Origin: Carya illinoinensis
Lineage: Eukaryota; Streptophyta; Magnoliopsida; Fagales; Juglandaceae
DNA length: 64,000 nt
NCBI RefSeq assembly: GCF_018687715.1
Contig: NC_056753.1
Location: forward strand, 13,026,501-13,090,500
Reading direction: 5' to 3'
Shown: in pieces, positions 10,337 through 21,465 of the stretch
Layout: the number at the start of each line of letters is the position of its first letter
Numbering within the stretch: position 1 is the stretch's first letter
Made by a program: the position numbers and the translations under genes
The notes under the pieces: model-generated
The model's database searches: none
Told to the model about the DNA's origin: nothing
What the model saw: only the letters and a program-made list of their open reading frames with translations

Positions 10337-10910
10337 TTATATATAGAAGAGAGTTACAATAGAGCGACGAGTTTTCAGTGTAATATCATGAAATATTTTC
10401 AGCAACTCTACCGAAATTTGTGCTTTTTTCCAATCATCACTAGTGGGGTTCGCGAATTCATTATCCACGTACATATAATAGTGTTCAAAGGCTTGTTTGT
10501 GTTTTTCAGCAGTACTCAACATCAAATATGTGGAGTTCCATCTAGTAGAAACACCCAAGCAAATCATCCTCCCACTAATATTTTTCTTTACCACACAAGC
10601 CTTGAATTTGACAAACCTTGACGATGAAGACTTCACATATCTGACGGCATCTCTAATCCTTATTACAAACTCATAAACATCTCTCAAACCCTCCATAACA
10701 ATCAAATTCAATATATGGGCAGCACACTACATATGAAGAAACTCACCAACCAATAAACTATCATTTATCCTCCTCATGTAATCAATAGCAATATCATTAG
10801 AGGAGGTATTATCAACTGTGATGGTCAAAATCTTATTAATCTTCTAGTCATGCAACCCCAAGTCTAACACCCTTCCAATAGTTTTGCCCCTATGGTTGGG
10901 AATTTGGCAA
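10337..10910 (-). pseudogene. hAT transposase fragment (RICESLEEPER/Ac-like), central part
   Basis: Minus-strand reading shows the typical plant hAT core: TVDNTSSND, then CAAHILNLIV and RWNSTYLMLSTAEKHK. The first part (above 10711) is separated by a stop from the second. The C-terminal dimerisation region is not found below 10337. Together with the BED zinc-finger piece at 11477-11842 it is one decayed element, split by a MITE at 11112-11434. Confidence 0.82.
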
Positions 10911-11111
10911 AACATCATTATTATTATTTTTTTGCAATCAATAAAATGTGCGGTAATGCACATATAGTTTATATGATGTCCACGGATCAATGGTTAGATA
11001 GATTCTTTGACCGTCCAACAATTTTTTTATATGCGTCTTCTCATCATTATATAGTTTAATACAATTTATTTTCAAAGTGATTCGGGATGGCAAAGTAAAT
11101 CGAGACTCTAA
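10911..11111 (-). other. hAT remnant, degenerate linker
   Basis: A/T-rich. Short pieces on the minus strand may be worn transposase between the BED finger and the core, but I cannot give a reliable reading. Confidence 0.35.
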
Positions 11112-11434
11112 GGCCCGGGTTTGGATGTTGAGCTGAGTTGAGATGAGTTGAATTCTTTATGAATAATAGTAAGTTGATATGGTGAATTAAGTTTTGTAGG
11201 GCCCACCTAAGATCAGTTTAGATGTTAAGATGAGTTTATATGTACTTATGGGAAGTTGAAAAAGGTTATGGGTCCCGCGTGTAAAGAGGTGTTGAGTTGA
11301 AAAAGGTTGTAGGTCCCATGTGTAAAGAGGTTTTGAATTGAGATAAGTTTAGTGATTTTAGAGTGTGTTTGGATGTTAGACTCAGTTTAAAATTAGACTG
11401 AACTAAGATCTCAGTCCAACTTCCAAACGGGGCC
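11112..11434. mobile_element. PIF/Harbinger-like (Tourist) MITE
   Basis: 323-bp element with terminal inverted repeats GGCCCGGGTTTGGATGTTGA and, on the other strand, GGCCCCGTTTGGAAGTTGGA. It is flanked by TAA at 11109-11111 and 11435-11437, the 3-bp duplication typical of PIF/Harbinger. It has no coding capacity. Inside, a segment of about 46 bp containing GAAAAAGGTT..GGTCCC..GTGTAAAGAGG is present twice (about 11257-11340). Confidence 0.85.
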
Positions 11435-11476
11435 TAAATTAGCCACAAACTCAACAAACTCTTCGTGCTCCACTAG

Positions 11477-11842
11477 TCAAAAAGGCAATTCACACCTAAT
11501 AAAAAACTTAGCGGTTGACACCCTAAGTTTTTCTGCATCATACTTTACTAGACCTTGTAGGCTACACACTCTTCCCTCCTTATCCCTCTTAATACTTGAG
11601 GATTGACTTTTTCCTACTCCTTTAAGAGTGGAAGTTTCACATGCATTCTGGATGTGGTGTATCATAAATGAAGTGTCATTCTTGTTGTGGCAACTGTATA
11701 GCTTGGCGCAATAATTGCATTGAGTTTTTGAGTTATCGTGGTCAATAGGTTGCACTTTAGTAAAGTGTTCCCCAAACCACCAATTGGTTACTAGGTGTTT
11801 TCGTTTAGCATATATATTTGCTCGAACTTGACTCGAGCTCAA
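11477..11842 (-). pseudogene. hAT transposase fragment, BED zinc finger
   Basis: A 121-residue minus-strand frame with a BED-type finger: CNYCAKLYSCHNKND then HHIQNAC, i.e. C-x2-C ... H-x4-C spacing as in Ac/RICESLEEPER transposases. It is the N-terminal part of the decayed hAT element that continues at 10910-10337. Confidence 0.8.
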
Positions 11843-12805
11843 AAAATATTGAGAATTTCTGATGGAGCTCGACTCATCTAACTTAAATTATGATCGAACT
11901 CGACTCGAACTCGAGTACAAAAATACTCGAGTTGATACGACGAGCTCGGTTTAAATCTGATCCACAAATTTTTATTTTTTTTCCTTTTTTGGTTGGCTGA
12001 AGTACAAATGAGATTATTTCTTTATTTTTTTAATAAATAAATAAGATTATTTCTCTTAATCAATTTTAAGTAGAATTATGATTATATATATTAAATTGAG
12101 CTCTTAATGCTTATAGATATAAATCAATGACTCATCACTGACCACAATATAATTACAACTTACAAATAGGTAAAATAATAATTCTAACATCTAAGATATC
12201 ATATCACAATAAATTACAATTTCAAATGATAGATCACTAATTACAATTACAATTTCCAGAAAACTTAAAAAATAATAAAAATAATAAATTATAATTTCAA
12301 ATGGTAAATCACTAATTACAATTACAATTTCCAGCAAACTTATAAAAAGAATAAACTTTATTTTTATAAACATTTTATATTTGACTCAATAATTCTTTTA
12401 TGAACTTAATACATTATTATTGTAAAATAATAAAACATGTTACTTTTACATAAACTTAAAATAACAACATATATTACTTATACAAAGTATCAAAAATGAT
12501 ATATATAGCATATAAAATATATATAATAAAAGAATATATGTAAGTATATATGTAAATATATATATATAAATATTACGAATATTGTGACGAGCTCAAAATG
12601 AGTCGAAACGAGTTTATACAAATATTGTTCACGAGTCTAAACCGAATAAAGTCAAGATTATACGAGTTTTGCTCATTTAATATTCGAACCAATATTAGTG
12701 TTCATGAACAACTCATTTATTAAATGAACCGAGTCCGAGTTGAGTTTATACAAGTCGATCTCGAATTGTTCACGAGTGGCTCTGTTCGTTTGCAGCCCTA
12801 GGCGT
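11843..12805. repeat. A/T-rich repeat with CTCGAACTCGAG motifs at its ends
   Basis: Both flanks carry ACTCGAACTCGAG-like sequence in opposite orientation (11818-11950, and 12590-12800 ending TTTGCAGCCCTA), suggesting an old DNA transposon or MITE. The interior is A/T rich. An approximately 70-bp segment (TTTCAAATGRTARATCACTA..) is tandemly duplicated at about 12218-12280 and 12291-12350. No gene seen. Confidence 0.4.
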
Positions 12806-13475
12806 AAGGGTTTGGGTGTAACAACCCAGTATCGTGTTTTGATACTAGGTTTCATTATGCGTCCACGCCGGATCTCGTAACCATAACTCAGTTATCTTGG
12901 TTTGGACCGGGCCAGGAAAAAACCCAACCTGGATGAACAGTGCTACCCGGCACATAAGCAAACACAAGCAAAAGCCAAGGGGGATGGTATGTTGTGAAAA
13001 CGATGATAGACAAGCAAAAGCAAACACAAGGGAATCAATCACACGACACAAAATTAACGTGGTTCGGCAACGTGCCTACGTCCATAGAACTACAGAGGAT
13101 TTTTTTCTACTTAGGAATCACAAAATACACTTTGGGGCCAAAATTTTACTATTCAGAACCCTCAGAACAACTATTCTATTCATTAATTACATATTTATAG
13201 TGTCACACGGCAGAAATCCTAATTTTCACTTTTTTTTATCATTCACTCGAGCGGAGTGTCGAGCGAACTCTCTTCCTAAGCTTCGCTCAAGCTACCTGTC
13301 GTGTGAATATCGAGCAAACTTTCTGTCTGGCGCTTCCCGAGTCAAAAACAGTGTCAATTAGCCAACTTTCTGTTTGGCAAACTTTTGGCTTGGGTCGATA
13401 GCCTCATTGAAAATCTACCAAAAAACCATAATGCATCATTGTCGAGTCGAAAACTGAGTCAACACACCAACAAAC
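12806..13475. repeat. LTR-like repeat, unclassified
   Basis: Contains ACGTGGTTCGGCAACGTGCC (13049-13068), a phrase common in plant LTR-type repeats as I remember it. It also has a TCGAGCGGAGTGTCGAGCGAA module (13248-13268) related to the solo LTR at 39031-40346 and the Athila-like LTR at 43356-44554. No coding sequence recognised. Confidence 0.4.
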
Positions 13476-13915
13476 CAGGCTCCACAAACCCAACATGGTA
13501 GCCGTATAAGGCTTCAAAAGATGTGGTCCGAGCGGAGAACTATTGAGTGGTGTTGTACCTCCATTCAGCTAAGGGTACCCACTGGGCACAATCCTTAGGC
13601 CTATCACAAACGAAACACCTTAGAAAATTTTCCATGCATTTGTTAACTGCCTTGGATTGTCCTCTGGATTATGGGTGGTAAAAGGTACTGAAAGCGAGCT
13701 GAACTTCTTGTATCTATCTTAAAAAACTCTTTCCACAAGTGACTAGTGAAGGTACTATATCTATTTGAGACAAAGGATTTTTGCTTTCCATGCATCTTTA
13801 GGATGTTGAACAACAATTAAGCCATTGTCTTAGCAAAACAGGGGCAGTCAAAGGTCTAAAGTGCCCATACTTCTGTCAACCACAACTCATATACTTTTGA
13901 GCCCTTGTGAGAAGG
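13476..13915 (-). pseudogene. Gypsy integrase fragment
   Basis: Minus-strand translation in shifting frames resembles a chromovirus integrase core: YGHFRPLTAP near the high end, RMHG..K then SQ.D in the middle, and after shifts MEVQHHS and a SLIRLP end near 13500. Heavily decayed and bounded by unrelated repeats. Confidence 0.6.
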
Positions 13916-14525
13916 GTAGTCTGTAACACCTTGTCACCCTAGGGTTAAGAATAATGCCATTTTTAGAAATCTAGGGGACTCGGAATGTTACCAACCTTTA
14001 AAATCATTAATGTAGAAGCCCAATAAAAAATATTTTCATAATTTAAAATAAAGCATACTCCATTAAAATTTAAAAGGGTCTATGGATGCACATATTGAAA
14101 ATCATTCAAGTCTCATATGCTTAACAAAATAACTTATTAATAATTGAAAACATAACTAAATATCCTCTTGATCTGTCTAGGTCTCTGCCTCATCTCCTGA
14201 AGCCAAGTCTCGTCCTGCAGCATTACTCTCACATTGAGAATAACCTGGGGTGGTTAAAACATTTAAAATATGAAAAAAAATAATTAGTTGAATACTCGAT
14301 AAGCTATCACATAGTAAAAATAATATGAACATAGGGTTTCCTTGAAAAAGGTGAATATACAAAATTGGCTGTTGAGGCAGTTGTTTGGCTGTAGACCTTG
14401 GGGTGGCTTGGAGTAGTTCGTTGCATGTGCTGTGTGTACGTGACTGGGCAGCCAGCAAGCTTGTGGAACTGTGAGGTGGATGGAGGGGCAGGAGTTTGAG
14501 AGGTCTCACGGGGGCTGACTTGCTG
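13916..14525. other. Repeat interrupted by LINE 1 (left part)
   Basis: Begins near TGTAACACCTTGTCACC (13922), which resembles the start of a gypsy-type LTR. It continues across the LINE at 20308. No gene recognised. Confidence 0.35.
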
Positions 14526-14540
14526 GTAAGGGGGGCTACC
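14526..14540. repeat. Target-site duplication of LINE 1, left copy
   Basis: GTAAGGGGGGCTACC, identical to 20293-20307. Confidence 0.93.
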
Positions 14541-14579
14541 TTTTTTTTTTTTTTTTTAAAGGGAAACTGCATTCATTGA

Positions 14580-15371
14580 TCAACATGTAACAAAATGTGA
14601 TACATCACTTAAAACAGAATCTAAGACCACCATGGGTCCACCTTCTATCCATACTCTCTCACTAGATTCCTTAATGGCTACCTTTGCTGCACTATGAGCA
14701 GCACCATTAGTTGACCTGTAAACAAAAGACAATCTCCATACCGGGTGAAGCTTCATCAACTGTTGTAAATCATCTGTCTCTTGACCACACCACGAATTAT
14801 CTTCTTCCTTAGAATTAACTGCCTCAATGACTGCCTTTGCATCCCCTTCGAAAACTACTTGGTTCATGCCCATGTCTAAGCACATATCCATGGCTCTTTG
14901 TAGGGCTGCTCTTTCTGCTTGGGCAGCTGAGAAGACCTGATCTTTTGATGCTGTTAAACATGCTTGTAATCTTCCTTCACTGTCTCTCATAACAATGCCT
15001 ACCCCCACTCTATTTGAATTCTTGTCATATGCTGCATCGAAGTTGACTTTAAAAAAAGGCCACTCAGGTGGCTGCCAAGGCTGATTTACCATAGCTGTTG
15101 ATGTTCTCTCTTCTGGTCTGCTGCTAGTCTGTAGTTTTATCTCCCTTAGCATGGCAACTTCAGCTTGAGCCATTGCTGTGATGGTTTCAGGACTCTTGAA
15201 CTGGTCTTGGAAGATAAATGCATTTCTCCTACCCCACAGAAGGTAACATAGTACTGCAGCCATCTGTAGGTCCTCTTTAATTAGTCTTGTTGACATTTCT
15301 TCCCACAATTGCTGGAAGTTACAATAAGAACTGTTCCACTTCTTGAGCTTGCTACTGTCACCTCTCCACAC
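14580..15371 (-). pseudogene. LINE 1 ORF2, RNase H part
   Basis: C-terminal part of ORF2, in the same frame as the RT part above but cut off by an in-frame TGA near 15390. The homologous place in LINE 2 reads ALW, so TGG to TGA is the likely change. RNase H fold residues: VNFDAAYDKNSNRVGVGIV (first Asp), AAQAERAAL (Glu), VVFEGDAKAV (Asp), and a later His/Asp region. Plant L1 elements commonly carry this extra RNase H. Confidence 0.88.
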
Positions 15372-15392
15372 ATCTCTTGCTGCTAGACTGGC

Positions 15393-17834
15393 TCATAGGG
15401 TATGTAGTACAGTTTCAGCCTCTCTTACACAGAGTGGACAAAGGTTACTCTCCGCAATGTTCTTTCTATACAATCTGTCTTTTGTTGGAAGGATGTTAGA
15501 GAGGCTCCTCCATATAAACATTCTAATCTTCCCTGGGATCTCTAACTGCCATAGATCCTTCCATAACCCTTTATTTCCCCCTCCTGAAGAAGACTCACCC
15601 CTGCTTCTGTTTGAAAGTTTAGTGTCCATGTAGTATGCACTTTTAACTGTGAAATTGCCCTTTGAAGACCCTGCCCATATCCTTTTGTCTCTTACCCCCC
15701 TCTTGCTTATGGGAATTGAACAAATCAAATTTGCTTCCTCTTCGTTGAAAATGGCCTTGACTAAGTTCCCCTTCCATGAGTTAGTGTCTGCATTAATTAA
15801 TGTAACCACCTTACAATTTGAATCTAAAGTATTGATGGGAGTCTGTACTTGGAATGTTATTGGTCTAGGTAGCCATTTTTCCTTCCATATTTGTATATCT
15901 CTTCCATTTCCAATCCTCCATACTAACCCTTCCTTCATTAGGTTCCTACTTGACCATATGCTTCTCCATATGTACGAGGGAGATCCCTTTAGCTCAGCCT
16001 CCATCACATCACAGTTTTGGAAGTATTTCTGTTTGAATACCCTTGAGACTAAGGACATTGGCTCTTTTATCATTCTCCATAGTTGCTTTGCTAAGAGGGC
16101 TCTGTTGAAGCTATTGAGGTCCCTGAAACCTAAACCTCCTTGGTTTTTGACTGCCCCCATATGATTCCATGATTTCCAATGGATGCCCTTCCTTGCCTCT
16201 TTTTGGTTCCACCAAAACCTAGCTATAATGGCTTCAATTTCTTTTAGTAGCTTTCCAGGCATCTTGAACACACTCATAGCATAGGCTAGAATGGCTTGTA
16301 ATACACTCTCAATGAGAATTTCCTTTCCTACTGAGGATAGGAACTTGTATTTCCAGTTGTTTACTCTTTTCCATACCTTTTCCTTAAGACTTTTGAAGGT
16401 GTTGTATTTTGATCTACCCATAATTGTAGGGAGCCCGAGATATCTGTTATAATTGTTACACCTTGAGCCATTTACCTGTTGCAAAATAAAATCCTTTGTT
16501 TCCACCTTTGTATTGGAGCTGAAAAACACACTTGTCTTTTCTTTATTCAAGGTTTGAACTGAAGCTTCCTCATACACAGTTAATAGTCCCTTGATCTGGT
16601 ACCATTCAATCAACTTTGCTCTACAGAATATTGCACAGTCATCAGCAAAAAGAAGGTGATTTATTCTTAGACCATTCCTTGACATTGCTACCCCCTTGAT
16701 GAGACTTCTCTGTTCAGCACTACTCAAAAGGGAACTAAGGGTTTCAGCACACAGCAGGAACAAATAAGGTGATAAGGGGTCGCCTTGTCTCAGAGCTCTT
16801 GTAGGTGTAATTATCTCTCCTGGGACCCCATTTATGATGGTGGAATAAGTGACTGATCTAACACAACTCATCAGTAGTTTAGTCCATTTCAAGCCAAATC
16901 CCATCTTAATCAACATAGCCTCTAAAAAATTCCACTCCACCCTATCATAGGCTTTTGACATATCTAACTTAATGGCCATTGAACCCTTCCTTCCTTTCTT
17001 TTTTGAATGCATGGAGTGTAACAATTCGTATGCTACTATTATGTTGTCTGTAATAAGTCTGTTAGGTAGAAATGCACTTTGGTTCCAAGAAATAACCTTC
17101 TCCAAAACACCTATCATTCTATTTGCTAAGACTTTGGAAATTAGCTTATAGGCAACATTGCATAATGATATAGGTCTGAAATCATGAACTGAAGTTGGAT
17201 GGTTTACCTTGGGTATTAAGACTAGATGGGTATGGTTCAAACTCCATGGCATCTTACCCGAATTTAGAAACTCCATTATTGCAACAGACACATCTTGCCC
17301 CACAATCTTCCAATGTTCTTGATAGAAGCCTACACTATAACCATCGGGTCCAGGTGATTTGTGAGGGGACATTTGCTTTAGAGCCAATTCTATCTCCTTA
17401 ACAGTGAAGCCCCTTTCCAGCTTGGTTTTCATCTCATCTGTTACCCTTTGTTCTATTCCTTGCAGACACAGATTGATACATTCATAATCAGGCTGAGTGG
17501 ACTGATAAACTAACTTGAAATAGGCTTTGAACCCCTCTGCTATAGCTTCTCTCTCCACCAGTTCAGTATCATTCACATCTCTCACCCTTCTGATGGCATT
17601 TTTCTTTTTCCTTTGGTTTACACACGCATGATAGAACTTGGTGTTTCTGTCTCCTTCTACCAACCAATGCCTTTTGGCTCTTTGTTTCCACTTTATGTCT
17701 TCTTGATTTAACAAGTGATTAAGCTCAAGTTGAAGCTGTTTTTGCTCTTTTACATTTCCAGACCCTGCACACCTTTGTAACATATTCAGTTGGTGAGTCT
17801 TCACTCTGATGGCCTCTAATCTCTCTCTATTCAA
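15393..17834 (-). pseudogene. LINE 1 ORF2, reverse transcriptase
   Basis: 813-codon open stretch with the RT fingers/palm: KSPGPDGYSVGFYQEHW, HDFRPISLCNVAYKLISK, LDMSKAYDRVEWNFLE, LRQGDPLSPYLFLL and the active site FADD (16638-16649). It ends at a CPLCVREAETVLHTL motif, the zinc motif before RNase H. It is out of frame with the endonuclease part upstream and ends at the TGA near 15390. Confidence 0.93.
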
Positions 17835-17935
17835 ATTCCTACTCCACTGATTGAGCTTCCCCTAAGTGACTTCTAATTTACTCATCAACCTTTCCATCCT
17901 ACTCCCCCCTCCCATCTATTTGCTCCATGCTTCTG

Positions 17936-18718
17936 CTATAGTCTCACTGCAACCCTCCTCATTGTTCCAGCTGGCCTCATACTTGAAAAATGATGCCATC
18001 TCTGAATTGAGCACCTCTCAATACTACAGTATAACAATATTGGGCTGTGATCAGAACAGATGGTTGGAAGTGTCTCAACTGTATGCACCGGGTATTGAGT
18101 TTTCCACTTAGCATTTGCTATTGCTCTATCAAGTCTCTCTCTTGTGAAAGAATCATCTTCATGGCAGTTGCTCCAGTTGAATTTGTTTCCCATCCACCCC
18201 AAATCATACAAGCTCCCTTCCTCCAAAACCTCCCTGAACAATCTCATAAGACTCTCACTCCTAGGATTCCCTCCCTCTTTTTCATCACTGTAAAGAACTT
18301 CATTGAAGTCCCCTATAACTCCCCACCCACCAACCTCAGGCTTGAATGATGTTAATAAGTCCCATGTCTTGCTTCTCAAGTTTGAAACAGGTTGACCATA
18401 GAAGCAAGACAGCAGCCACCTGTTATTGCCTGGTTCATCACTTACTCGTACATTAATGTGATGCTGGGAATAATTGATAAGTTCTAAAAGACTCTCCTCC
18501 TTCCACATAAGCATAAGCCCCCCACTTCTTCCTATTGCATCTACAACTACGCAACCTTGAAAGCTGAACCTCTTATCTATCCTGTTTGCTTTTGTATACG
18601 ACGGTTTGGTCTCCATTAAAAAGACCACTTCGGGCTTCTTTTCCTTAACCAATAGGCCAAGGTTTTGGACTGTTCGGGGGTTTCCAAGCCCTCGACAGTT
18701 CCAGCTTAGGATCCTCAT
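17936..18718 (-). pseudogene. LINE 1 ORF2, apurinic-type endonuclease
   Basis: Starts MRILSWNCRGLGNPRTVQNL; later motifs GDFNE and CSDHSPILL mark an L1 endonuclease. The frame shifts near 18000, just after RWHHF: the other frame continues FKYEASWNNEEG, which matches family expectation. It then hits a further stop near 17930. The ATG overlaps the ORF1 stop as ATGA (18715-18718). Confidence 0.92.
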
Positions 18719-20124
18719 AATCCCTGGTGGGGCTGCCTCGCAGCCTCCACCATTTCCACTGAAAGGGCATCCTCTCCTAGTTTGCCACTCAACACACTTT
18801 TCTTATGCTTTTTCAGGGGGCTAGAGTTTGCCAAACTTACCTTGGCTAGCCGTTTTTCCCCTTGGGAACGGGTAACGACTGTTGAGGGAGATGGTTGCTT
18901 CAAATCTCTTGCTAGCCTCTTCCATCTTCGACCAATTCTTTGGCTATGTGTATCCTGTATAGAGCAGACAACTCTGTCGACCCCTTCAGCAAGTGAACTA
19001 GCCATTGAAGTTGAAAGCATATGGCCCATGGGCTTTAGGGCCGAGAAGTTTTGAATTGGATCCCCTTGAGGCCCATGCTTATAACCCGGCCTACTGTCCT
19101 TTATCTCAAATAGTTTGTCCTCCCACCCATTTCTTTCCCGTTGTTGTCCATCTTTCACTGTATCCCCCATACCAGGTTGGTGCACATCAACCAACGTTGC
19201 CATACCTTCCTCTGACACCGCTGAGCTTCGTACTGTTTCCCTCTCAACTGTTCTTCTTCCGTTTTTGACGGTCATTGGACACTGTATGTGGGAAGAGGTT
19301 GATGACGAGTGCATGTTTCTTCCACTGACTTGCCGTCCTTCTTCACCGCTTCCTTCGCCGCCTTCCCCCTCAGCCTGACCACTATTTCCTCTTGTAAGAT
19401 GCCCCTCCCTTCCTCTGTCAAGTCTATAAGAACTTGAGTTGCGCTTTGAAAAGCTCTCTGCCCTTAGACAGGACCCGAACTGGGGCTCTATTTCTCCCTC
19501 ATCTACTTGGCCATCGAGCTTAGCCAGACAACCCATCTCCCCATGAATAATCCACCCGCATTTGAGACAAATTTTGGGTAGTTTTTCATAACGGAAATGA
19601 ACCCAATGCTTTGTTTGCTCTACATTGATGAAACGACCCCTCGGTATAGCCTTTTTCAAAGCTAATTCTAGTTTTACCCTTAGGCATTTTCCCCAACTAG
19701 TGCCATCTTCTTCTATGTCTACCTCAATGACCCTTCCCACTGATTTCCCTATCTGTTTTCCCCATTCCATAGACATGCATCCCAGTGGCAAGTTATGGAT
19801 TTGCAACCAAAAGGTGTCCGTGTCAAAAGCTATATTTCCTGGGCATATCTTCCCATTGTATGGAACCAGAACGAACAGAGATGAGTCAAAAGACCAAGGC
19901 TTCCCTTCAAGGATTCTGTACATGTTTGCATGAGTTTCAAAAGAGATTACGAACGTATTCCTTTCCACTTCTTGGAAGATTGCCCTTTTGCTGATTCTCC
20001 ATGTTTTTGCCATGGTGTTACTAATCAACGTCTTGCTCACTGAACGATCTGAACAAAATTTTCCTATTAGACTCTTTTCTCCCTTACATTCAATCTCTTC
20101 GTTTCCATTTCGCGCTACTTCCAC
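18715..20124 (-). pseudogene. LINE 1 ORF1 (RNA-binding, DUF4283 and CCHC knuckle)
   Basis: About 470 codons open, with KTWRISKRAIFQEV.. typical of the plant L1 ORF1 N-terminal domain (DUF4283) and CLKCGWIIHGEMGC (C-x2-C-x4-H-x4-C). The low-complexity C-terminus is rich in K/R/S/G. The upstream boundary is GTG at 20124, not ATG. Upstream in the same frame FKLTEEEEEVVEVARNG is preceded by TAG where LINE 2 has sense sequence, so the true start appears lost. Binds element RNA in related elements. Confidence 0.85.
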
Positions 20125-20292
20125 TACCTCTTCTTCCTCCTCAGTTAGTTTGAACTTTCTCTACTGATCCACTACCCCTTCCGTCCTGCTTCATTCTCTG
20201 CTCGACATGATTTATCCAGCGGGACTGTAACTCACCACCTCGAGAGCTTGTCGAAACTCGCTCTAGAGAGGAGACTCTTCTTTCCTGAATTT

Positions 20293-20307
20293 GTAAGGGG
20301 GGCTACC
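20293..20307. repeat. Target-site duplication of LINE 1, right copy
   Basis: GTAAGGGGGGCTACC, identical to 14526-14540; the following TT also matches. Confidence 0.93.
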
Positions 20308-20603
20308 TTGAATCTCCATATGTCTTCAGTATATGCATATATGTGGCACCTAGGGCATAGGAAGGAGAACCATTGGGATTCTTTTTTTTAAACATGGGCT
20401 GAGTCTCACATTTGGGCTTAAGTCTTGGAAGGGTATTGGGACTTCCACATGGGTTTTGGGTCTTGGGTTCATCCATGGGTCACTAGGGGACTTAATAAAT
20501 GAGTTGGGCCATTTAGTAGGCCTAATCAAATTTCAGGGTTTGTCTATAATCTCATAGGCTAAGTCACTTAACAAACCCTAATGGACTGATCTTAAATTCC
20601 AAA
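20308..20603. other. Repeat interrupted by LINE 1 (right part)
   Basis: Continuation of 13916-14525 after the LINE. No coding sequence recognised. Confidence 0.35.
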
Positions 20604-20843
20604 TGTCAACGGACAGCTGTGCTGTCCACACTTCTTTCCTTATTTTAGCCCACAATTGTTTCCTTATTTCTCCATTCATTATTCTATACAGTTAGCATAC
20701 ATTATTTGACAGATAGTTTACATGTATAGGGCTAGAATCATGCGGGAACTTATTTGCTTTCCATGTATAGCATCCTTGTAAAGTCTATAGATAATATACA
20801 TAACTCAAGGCCATTTAATTTGGCCATTATCACAAACTTGACA
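20604..20843 (+). repeat. 5' LTR of copia element D (240 bp)
   Basis: Starts TGTCAACGG and ends AACTTGACA; the 6-bp ends TGTCAA/TTGACA are inverted repeats. It is directly followed by a perfect primer site. The 3' LTR was not found, so the left boundary rests on the terminal motif only. Confidence 0.65.
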
Positions 20844-20855
20844 TGGTATCAGAGC
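20844..20855 (+). promoter_or_regulatory. Primer-binding site, tRNA-iMet (copia D)
   Basis: TGGTATCAGAGC directly after LTR end TTGACA. Confidence 0.9.
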
Positions 20856-21465
20856 CGTCGACTAACAACTCAAGCATCCTTCGAATTTTTTTTTTTCCTC
20901 TCTCTCGGCTTTGGTGCCTCTGTGCAGTTTCAACGTGCACTTCTTCTTAGTGGCTTCTGTGCTGGTTCCGACGTGAACCTTCTCTGTTTCAGTGGTCTCT
21001 GTGTTGTTTTTGGGTGTCTCCTACGTCATCTTCTCTGTCTTTCGGTGCAACTCTTTTGGTGGTCTCTCTTTCTTGTTTCGGTGGTCTCTGTCGGTGGTCT
21101 GCAGCCAAGGTGGCTGTCGGTGTAGTCTTTTCTAGTCTCTTTCGGCATCTCTGTGGCTGAGTGGCTGTCGGAACAGCCTTCTGGTGGTATTTCCGGCATC
21201 TCTGTGGCTGAGTGGCTCTCAGAACAGTCCTTTATGGCTATTAGCAGGTGCTGTGCGACGCATCTTGCAGGTTTTGCTGCTTCCATTATTTTTCAGTGCT
21301 CTTGCTTTTGATGTTTACAATTTTTTTTTTTGGTGCTCTTGCTTCTCGGAACCATTAATATTGGGTGCTATTTGCTTCTCGGCTTTTGGTTCCTTTTTTT
21401 TTTTTTTTTGGTTATTTCGGCCTTCGTTATTTTTTGGCTTTTGTCTCGACTTTCATTTATTTACA
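20856..21465 (+). other. Copia D leader, T-rich
   Basis: Pyrimidine-rich untranslated region between the primer site and the gag ATG at 21466. It contains three imperfect copies of a phrase like CTCTTTCGG..TGGCTGTCGG (about 21030-21235). No gene. Confidence 0.5.

Larger units (their letters stand above)
14541..20292 (-). mobile_element. L1-type LINE 1, full length, minus strand
   Basis: Non-LTR retrotransposon of about 5.75 kb. Poly(A) tail appears as T(17) at 14541-14557. The two 15-bp target duplications GTAAGGGGGGCTACC at 14526-14540 and 20293-20307 are identical, so the insertion is complete and not very old. ORF1 (20124-18715) overlaps ORF2 (from 18718) by ATGA. ORF2 has endonuclease, RT, a CCHC motif and RNase H but carries one frameshift (near 18000) and one in-frame TGA (near 15390). 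It lies inside the large DUF3754 intron, antisense to the gene. Confidence 0.93.

Noticed and set aside
15649..16164. 171-codon plus-strand ORF opposite LINE 1 RT
   Set aside because: It is the reverse of a clear RT frame, with no domain and no homologue recognised; a shadow of the LINE.
20856..21465. 123-codon ORF in copia D leader
   Set aside because: T-rich low-complexity F/L/S/V reading without any domain; position corresponds to an untranslated leader.
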